Source: an uncultured Prevotella sp. (GTDB lineage Bacteria > Bacteroidota > Bacteroidia > Bacteroidales > Bacteroidaceae). From it: a DNA stretch of 19,105 nt. Position numbers and translations under genes: made by a program. This document shows positions 14,748-19,105 of the stretch, in pieces. The notes under the pieces were generated by a model. That model ran no database searches and was not told the DNA's origin. It saw nothing but the letters and a program-made list of their open reading frames with translations. The stretch is from contig URSZ01000040.1 of NCBI GenBank assembly GCA_900550635.1, positions 1 through 19,105 on the forward strand. Direction: 5' to 3'. Positions within the stretch are counted from its first letter, which is position 1, and each line of letters opens with the position of its first letter.

Positions 14748-14810
14748 AAATATGTCTGACCTATTTTAAAATATGTCAGACATATTTCGAAATATCTCAG
14801 AGATATTTTT
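14748..14810. repeat. 21-bp palindromic repeat array 4 (3 units)
   Basis: The units are 14748-14768, 14769-14789 and 14790-14810. Unit 1 has one arm mismatch (GACCTATTT), unit 2 is perfect with central A (GTCAGAC), and unit 3 is the CTC-A-GAG form, in which both arms changed together. The right flank CACTGAAAACC (14816-14826) matches the right flank in copies A and B of the extended element. The array sits between two convergent genes, where no other terminator is visible. Confidence 0.9.
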
Positions 14811-14848
14811 GGGCTCACTGAAAACCGGACGGCAGGACGCGGAGAAAA

Positions 14849-15100
14849 CTATTTTTTCTCTACATCTTCATACTCTATGTATTCACCCTCGTCGTCGGGA
14901 ATTACTTTCCTCTTGTCCTTTGCTTTCCCGGGATTTACGGTATGCCGCGTGTCATCGTTGCGGTATGGCCTGTTATACCTGTGTGCGCGGCGCGCTGGGT
15001 CATCTCCTGTCAAGGCGCGGAAGATATTGCGCAGCACCCTAAACATCACAAAGAAGATGAGAAAAAATATTACTGCCAGGCAGCCTAATCCTTTTAACAT
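14849..15100 (-). CDS. DUF4834 family small membrane protein
   Basis: 83 residues. One N-terminal transmembrane helix (about 5-22, LGCLAVIFFLIFFVMF) is followed by a short basic region and a polar, charged tail rich in Arg, Asp and Glu, ending EGEYIEYEDVEKK. This matches the DUF4834 family, which in Bacteroidales typically follows pss. Function is unknown. Only 3 bases separate it from the pss stop, so the three genes form one operon, and a role near phospholipid synthesis or the inner membrane is a reasonable guess from position alone. Confidence 0.85.
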   Translation of the reverse strand: MLKGLGCLAVIFFLIFFVMFRVLRNIFRALTGDDPARRAHRYNRPYRNDDTRHTVNPGKAKDKRKVIPDDEGEYIEYEDVEKK

Positions 15101-15103
15101 GCG

Positions 15104-15808
15104 CTATCGTTTTTCGGTTAACAGTGAAAGCATAAGGTACCACAGAATTGCAACGGCAAAGCCGCCTATGCCGAAAGCTATAATGAACGCCAGCGAAACG
15201 ACAAGGAAAACATAGCGTACCTTATTATCCTTAAACGTGAAATTCTTAAACTTCAGGGCAAACATGGGAATCTCGCTTACAAGCAATGCTGAGGTTGCGA
15301 ACACCATAAAGATTATGGCATAAACAGCTGCAGGCGAAGCCAACAACGCTGCGTTGACCGAGCAAGCTGCCGAGCCCCAGAACAAGGCGTTTGCCGGCGT
15401 AGGCAAACCTATGAACGACGTTGTCTGACGGCTGTCGAGGTTGAATTTTGCAAGGCGCAATGCCGAAAACGCCGCCATAACGAAAGCCGTATACGGGTAT
15501 ATTTCTGCCGCTCCCAACATGCTCTCAGGAACGGCGGATATGCGGAGCATGTCGAACACCATGGCCGACGGCGCAAGGCCGAACGTTATGACATCGGCCA
15601 GCGAATCGAGCTCCTTGCCTATCGGGGAGGAGACTTTCAGCTTGCGTGCTGCAAAACCGTCGAAGAAATCGAAAACCGCACCTATTATAATGAAAAGGAA
15701 TGCCAAACGAGGATTTCCCTCCAAAGCGAACTTTACCGCTATGCAGCCCGATATAAGGTTGCAACAGGTAAGCGCATTCGGAAAATTCCTAAACAGCACT
15801 GAATACAT
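15104..15808 (-). CDS. pssA: CDP-diacylglycerol-serine O-phosphatidyltransferase
   Basis: 234 residues, an integral membrane enzyme that makes phosphatidylserine from CDP-diacylglycerol and L-serine. The CDP-alcohol phosphotransferase signature DGx2ARx8Gx3Dx3D is complete: Asp50, Gly51, Ala54, Arg55, Gly64, Asp68 and Asp72. Several hydrophobic helices surround it, and the N-terminal FPNALTCCNLISGCIAV is typical of the membrane-type (not the E. coli soluble type) enzyme. Its ATG lies one base after the psd stop codon, so translation is probably coupled. Its product is the substrate of the Psd enzyme encoded just upstream. Confidence 0.96.
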   Translation of the reverse strand: MYSVLFRNFPNALTCCNLISGCIAVKFALEGNPRLAFLFIIIGAVFDFFDGFAARKLKVSSPIGKELDSLADVITFGLAPSAMVFDMLRISAVPESMLGAAEIYPYTAFVMAAFSALRLAKFNLDSRQTTSFIGLPTPANALFWGSAACSVNAALLASPAAVYAIIFMVFATSALLVSEIPMFALKFKNFTFKDNKVRYVFLVVSLAFIIAFGIGGFAVAILWYLMLSLLTEKR

Positions 15809-15809
15809 A

Positions 15810-16502
15810 TCAATCGGCTTTTAAACGTGCAATGACAGTTTGGTTGCCCGTAGCGCTCTGCCCCAACGACACTTCCACTTTCGCGTCGAGCGGCAGGAAA
15901 AGATCTACCCTTGAGCCAAACTTTATGAATCCCAAATGCTCGTCGATATAACATTCCTCGTCAGGACGGGCATAAGTTACTATGCGGCGGGCCAATGCGC
16001 CGGCCACCTGGCGTACCATTATCTCCTGGCCGCGCGGAGTACGTATTATCACAGTGGAATGTTCGTTCTCCAAACTGGCTTTCGGAAGCCATGCCATATG
16101 GAAATTGCCGTTCTGGTGCTCCACACGCGTAACATACCCGTCAACCGGGAACCAGTTGGCATGTACGTTTACGAGCGACATGAAAATAGACACCATGCGG
16201 CGGCGGTCGCCAAAATATTCGTTTTCCTCGACTTCCTCGTTCACCACAACCTTACCGTCGGCAGGCGCAACCACCACATCGGCAGTATCGCCCTGGAAAC
16301 GGCGCTTCGGGCAACGGAAAAAGTTAAGTATAACCGCATATACTGCTATCGACAATGCTACAAGAGCATAAAACACAAAGTCAGGCAAGCCTACGGCATA
16401 CGCCACTGCACAGCACATTATCAGAAACAACGCACTGCCAACCAATGTATGGTTGCCTTCATGGTGAATGCGTACTTGTTTTATGCGTTTGAGCTTATTC
16501 AC
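15810..16502 (-). CDS. psd: Phosphatidylserine decarboxylase proenzyme (short, archaeal-type form)
   Basis: 230 residues. It decarboxylates phosphatidylserine to phosphatidylethanolamine at the inner membrane, using a pyruvoyl group made by self-cleavage. Two hydrophobic segments (about 20-40 and 41-61) anchor the N-terminus. Catalytic features are Asp82 in APADGKV, His114 in VNVHANWFPVDG and the self-cleavage site Gly196-Ser197 in IKFGSRVD; cleavage there would leave a short alpha chain of about 34 residues. The FGS form and small size mark the short PSD type rather than the LGST E. coli type. It is first in the psd-pss-DUF4834 operon, with a full promoter just upstream. Confidence 0.96.
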   Translation of the reverse strand: MNKLKRIKQVRIHHEGNHTLVGSALFLIMCCAVAYAVGLPDFVFYALVALSIAVYAVILNFFRCPKRRFQGDTADVVVAPADGKVVVNEEVEENEYFGDRRRMVSIFMSLVNVHANWFPVDGYVTRVEHQNGNFHMAWLPKASLENEHSTVIIRTPRGQEIMVRQVAGALARRIVTYARPDEECYIDEHLGFIKFGSRVDLFLPLDAKVEVSLGQSATGNQTVIARLKAD

Positions 16503-16543
16503 AGTATTGTAACGTTACAGCATTTAGTTCCATTAACAATATG

Positions 16544-16574
16544 CAAATATACGAATTTTAACGTGAATGGCAAA
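16544..16574 (-). promoter_or_regulatory. Promoter of the psd-pss-DUF4834 operon
   Basis: Read on the minus strand: TTTG (16574-16571), a 19-base spacer, and TATATTTG (16551-16544). This is a full match to the Bacteroidetes promoter. The predicted start near 16539 leaves a leader of about 37 nt. Confidence 0.75.
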
Positions 16575-16747
16575 TAAGAATATATACTTTTGCACGAAAG
16601 TTGCTTTACACTTGCCAAAAACGCTTCCATGCACTTGTTTCGGATAACAATCCCGCGAAAAAAGACGCTATCGGGCAAAGCAGCAAAAACGTATTTCATG
16701 TTATACGATATTCCCGCTCCGGGATTACAGGATTATGACCTCAAAAA

Positions 16748-16810
16748 AATTATGTCAGACATATTTTGAAATATGTCTGACATAATTTAAAATATCTCAG
16801 AGATAATTTT
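16748..16810. repeat. 21-bp palindromic repeat array 5 (3 units)
   Basis: The units are 16748-16768, 16769-16789 and 16790-16810. Units 1 and 2 have GTC-A-GAC and GTC-T-GAC centres; unit 3 is the CTC-A-GAG form, as in array 4. The AATTATGTC or GACATAATT variants at the unit edges also occur in arrays 2 and 3. It lies 82 bp beyond the stop of the glycosidase gene and about 175 bp upstream of the psd promoter. Confidence 0.9.
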
Positions 16811-16891
16811 CGGAAGATACCGGAAGGCTATCTGCCTGTTCATAAAAAAGCGATGGACGAAAGATTTGCAACCAACATGGACCGGCCGTAA

Positions 16892-19105
16892 TCAGAACTC
16901 CAGGCTCACCGGTCCCATGAGACCGCTTTCGCTAAGCTGGGAATCTTTTCCCGGGCCGGAGATTGTCCATGTCTTGCGTTCCGCTTCGGGCAACCCGGCA
17001 TCGTAAACCAAACGGTTGTACCAGGTAGTGGTAACTTCCACCGTCAGTTTGTTGCGTCCGGGCTTTACGGCATGTCCAATTCTGGTCTTGTAAGGTTCTG
17101 CCCACAGCACGCCGCAGTCCACATCGTTCACTTTTACCGAAGCTATCATACTAACCTTTCCCAGCGACAATACGAGGTCTTCGATATTCTTTATTCCGTC
17201 TGCGTCGAATGATGTTTCATATACCACGGTACCGGAATAGCACTTGCCTTCCTTGTCCATGTTCATGTCCTTGATAGGTTGCAACACGTCTTCGACCAAC
17301 AATTCGGGAGCGCCCCACCCTTGCGTGAACTTAACCGTCCACGGTTCTTTAAGCTCAACTTTGTTGCTGCACACGGGGAAACGCTCTGTCAATCCCGGCG
17401 TCGTGCTGTTGTCCTTACGAAATACAACGAAGCAATTTTCCGCCCTGCACAAGTCGAGGCGGACTCTGGTGTATTCCCCTTGCCTGCTGTAAGTTGCGGC
17501 ATAGGCCTTGCCCGTCACGGCGTCCCACAACTCGGGCGTTCCCGTGCATAGGAAGTCAACTTCTCCATGGAACTCGCCAAACCTCGGGGCCGTCACATAA
17601 TACCATTCTGCGCCTTCGGCCTTGCGGTGCAGCCATTGCACCTCGCCTCCGTTTACTTTCAAATCCGGTTTTACGCCTAAAGTCTTGATAGCTTTGTTTA
17701 TATCTGTATCAGTAACGAGGCGTCCCTTACCTATGTTTATAACTCCGTTGCCGGACTGTTTTCCCCAGATAGACTTAACCAGTTCGCGGAAGCGTTTTTC
17801 CGTATCCTTGGGAGCAGCCGACAGGGTTGCCGGAGACGACGGCCTGGCTGCTGCAACGGCTGCGCCGTCGTCAATAAGTTGCCTTAGTTTTACGAGTGTT
17901 TCGGGAAGCATACGTTGGTTTTCGGGAATCCAAAGCATATCGTATGAAATGCCTTCGGGTGTCACGAGCTTGCCGTTCTTAACCGACAGGCGATTGAGCA
18001 GCACGTCAGGATTACAATAGTCATATTGATAACCTTCGGGGAATGCCGCAAACTGGTCCGGCCGTTGGGTGATTTCGTCTCCCAAATACCACAGCACGTG
18101 GCGCACCGGTTTGCCGCGCTCGAGCATATAGCCGGTGCGGGCGAGGTAAGAAGTAAACTGCGGCATGTGCTTCCACCATGTCTGCCCGCGCAGGAAAGGC
18201 GTACCTATGCCACTGCCGAAGCTCGTGCCGGGTGGAAGGAAACCTACTTGCGGGTTGTGAGTGTAGGTGTGGAATACGCAATGCGTCACGCCTTCTATCA
18301 TGTTGAAGTTTGCCACTTCCTTGAGCATTTGCAAGTGTTCGTTCCATGTAAGCGCAAAGCTGGTGAAACTTTCAGCTGCCACACGGCGTTTGCCGTACAG
18401 GTTTGCGGCCGAGGCAGTATTCCTTATCGGTTTGAAGTTGAGGTCGCCCACATAACCGTCGGAGAACGGTTGCCAGAACTCGCACATAGGCACGTCGGCA
18501 TACTTGAAGTATTCCATTACGTCTATAGGCACCACGTCGCCGCCGGCAGTTTCGTATTGCACCTTTAGACCTTTTTGGTGGGCAAGGTCAGTCATGCGTT
18601 TGAAGAACTGCGTATTGTAGAGTGAGGTGAGGCAACGGCGCCAGTCGAGCAGGAAGCGTGTTGTTGTTTCCTGAGAACCGATTACATAGCCCAGCACTGC
18701 AGGCAGCCATTTGCGCAGTTCGTAGCCGTTGAACGCACGGAAATCCTGCTCCATGCTCTCTGTCCACGTCTGCGTGCTGCACTCCCAGCTATCCATAAGC
18801 ATTCCGCCAACGTTACTATCCTTTAGAGGCTTGTCTACAAGGTAGCCCACGTAGTTTGCAAACTGTACGTCTGCGCCCATGCTGTTAAGTTTGTTGCACT
18901 CCCAGCCTGTCGCCTCGGGCGGCGCGGGCGAGTTCTTCCAGCCCTTGTTCACGTTGCCGAGGCGGAGCACCGTCCAGCGGCCTTTCGAAGGAACTTTCCA
19001 GTTTAGTTTGCCGTCGGCGCTCATAAACTGCGAGATGTCGATAATGTCCTGCGGGTCGACATAGGCGACCTTTGACTGCGCGGCAGGTTCCTGACTCCTT
19101 ACTGT
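16892..19105 (-). CDS. GH106-like glycoside hydrolase (alpha-L-rhamnosidase type), 5' end outside window
   Basis: 737 codons are visible, and the frame is open to the right edge (27 codons beyond an internal ATG at 19024), so the N-terminus is missing. The visible start VDPQDIIDISQ...DGKLNWKVPSKGRWTVLRLGN, then the stretch with MLMDSWECSTQTWTESM and NGYELRKWLPAVLGYVIGS, fits GH106-family alpha-L-rhamnosidases of Bacteroidetes, large periplasmic enzymes that remove rhamnose from plant pectins and glycosides. Acidic residues in DSWE and in VQYETAGG are candidates for catalysis or metal binding. The C-terminus carries a jelly-roll galactose-binding-like domain (LSLGKVSMIASVKVNDVDCGVLWAEPY ... 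TTTWYNRLVYD), usual in this group. No SusC/SusD genes are visible, so any utilisation locus lies to the right. Substrate is not determined by sequence. Confidence 0.8.
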   Translation of the reverse strand, partial: TVRSQEPAAQSKVAYVDPQDIIDISQFMSADGKLNWKVPSKGRWTVLRLGNVNKGWKNSPAPPEATGWECNKLNSMGADVQFANYVGYLVDKPLKDSNVGGMLMDSWECSTQTWTESMEQDFRAFNGYELRKWLPAVLGYVIGSQETTTRFLLDWRRCLTSLYNTQFFKRMTDLAHQKGLKVQYETAGGDVVPIDVMEYFKYADVPMCEFWQPFSDGYVGDLNFKPIRNTASAANLYGKRRVAAESFTSFALTWNEHLQMLKEVANFNMIEGVTHCVFHTYTHNPQVGFLPPGTSFGSGIGTPFLRGQTWWKHMPQFTSYLARTGYMLERGKPVRHVLWYLGDEITQRPDQFAAFPEGYQYDYCNPDVLLNRLSVKNGKLVTPEGISYDMLWIPENQRMLPETLVKLRQLIDDGAAVAAARPSSPATLSAAPKDTEKRFRELVKSIWGKQSGNGVINIGKGRLVTDTDINKAIKTLGVKPDLKVNGGEVQWLHRKAEGAEWYYVTAPRFGEFHGEVDFLCTGTPELWDAVTGKAYAATYSRQGEYTRVRLDLCRAENCFVVFRKDNSTTPGLTERFPVCSNKVELKEPWTVKFTQGWGAPELLVEDVLQPIKDMNMDKEGKCYSGTVVYETSFDADGIKNIEDLVLSLGKVSMIASVKVNDVDCGVLWAEPYKTRIGHAVKPGRNKLTVEVTTTWYNRLVYDAGLPEAERKTWTISGPGKDSQLSESGLMGPVSLEF

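Larger units (their letters stand above)
16503..16891. other. 389-bp intergenic region upstream of psd
   Basis: The region contains the psd promoter (16544-16574), an unassigned plus-strand -7 box match (16585-16592), repeat array 5 (16748-16810), and an 82-bp stretch to the glycosidase stop codon with only a weak AGATA/TATCT inverted repeat (16813-16831). Between 16600 and 16740 there are possible pairings (for example TTGCT with AGCAA) but no recognisable gene or RNA. Confidence 0.6.

Noticed and set aside
14748..14810. The palindromic array as a conventional intrinsic terminator between convergent genes
   Set aside because: Individual stems are AT-rich and about 9 bp, and the same arrays occur after genes that already have separate strong terminators. 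A terminator role is possible but not supported as the main function.
15936..16577. 213-codon plus-strand open frame opposite psd
   Set aside because: Psd on the minus strand has complete catalytic residues and a good promoter; the opposite frame has no features.

Overview
The window reads as chromosomal DNA of a member of the Bacteroidales (Prevotellaceae, Muribaculaceae or a relative; the exact family cannot be fixed from sequence alone). Three things support this. Promoters have the Bacteroidetes form TTTG-N19-21-TAnnTTTG. Leaders are AT-rich and lack Shine-Dalgarno sequences. The gene content also fits: the psd-pss-DUF4834 operon, an exported Gfo/Idh oxidoreductase paired with a TIM-barrel lipoprotein, a GH106-like glycosidase, and a large secreted protein ending in a KGIYIV-type C-terminal tail.

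Layout. 1-466: 3' end of rodA (cell elongation). 983-5314: a lone 1443-residue secreted mosaic protein with a discoidin-like domain and several lectin-like modules, with its own promoter and a strong terminator. 5936-8369: a two-gene unit for exported sugar chemistry (Tat-exported Gfo/Idh oxidoreductase, then a lipoprotein sugar isomerase/epimerase-like TIM barrel). 8370-8569: a convergent gap holding a bidirectional terminator and a candidate structured RNA. 8570-10520 (minus): aroB followed by a DUF3298-type lipoprotein. 10882-13846 (minus): hflX followed by a class I fumarase that has its own terminator. 14028-14672 (plus): an unrecognised exported protein. 14849-16502 (minus): psd, pss and a DUF4834 protein, a tight phosphatidylethanolamine-synthesis operon. 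16892 to the window end (minus): a GH106-like alpha-L-rhamnosidase-type protein cut by the edge.

The genes are mostly housekeeping (cell shape, shikimate pathway, TCA branch, GTPase, phospholipids), mixed with surface or periplasmic carbohydrate-handling functions typical of gut Bacteroidales.

The most unusual signal is non-coding. Five intergenic arrays of three or four tandem 21-bp units (611-673, 5536-5598, 10622-10705, 14748-14810, 16748-16810) share a 19-bp palindrome close to AAATATGTCNGACATATTT. Every array lies beyond the 3' end of at least one gene. Arms change in matched pairs between units, and the 21-bp period equals two DNA helical turns. Two arrays sit inside a longer conserved element of about 215 bp, and those two copies are direct repeats flanking the large secreted-protein gene. 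I do not recognise this family; it behaves like a REP/BIME-type or operator-array repeat.
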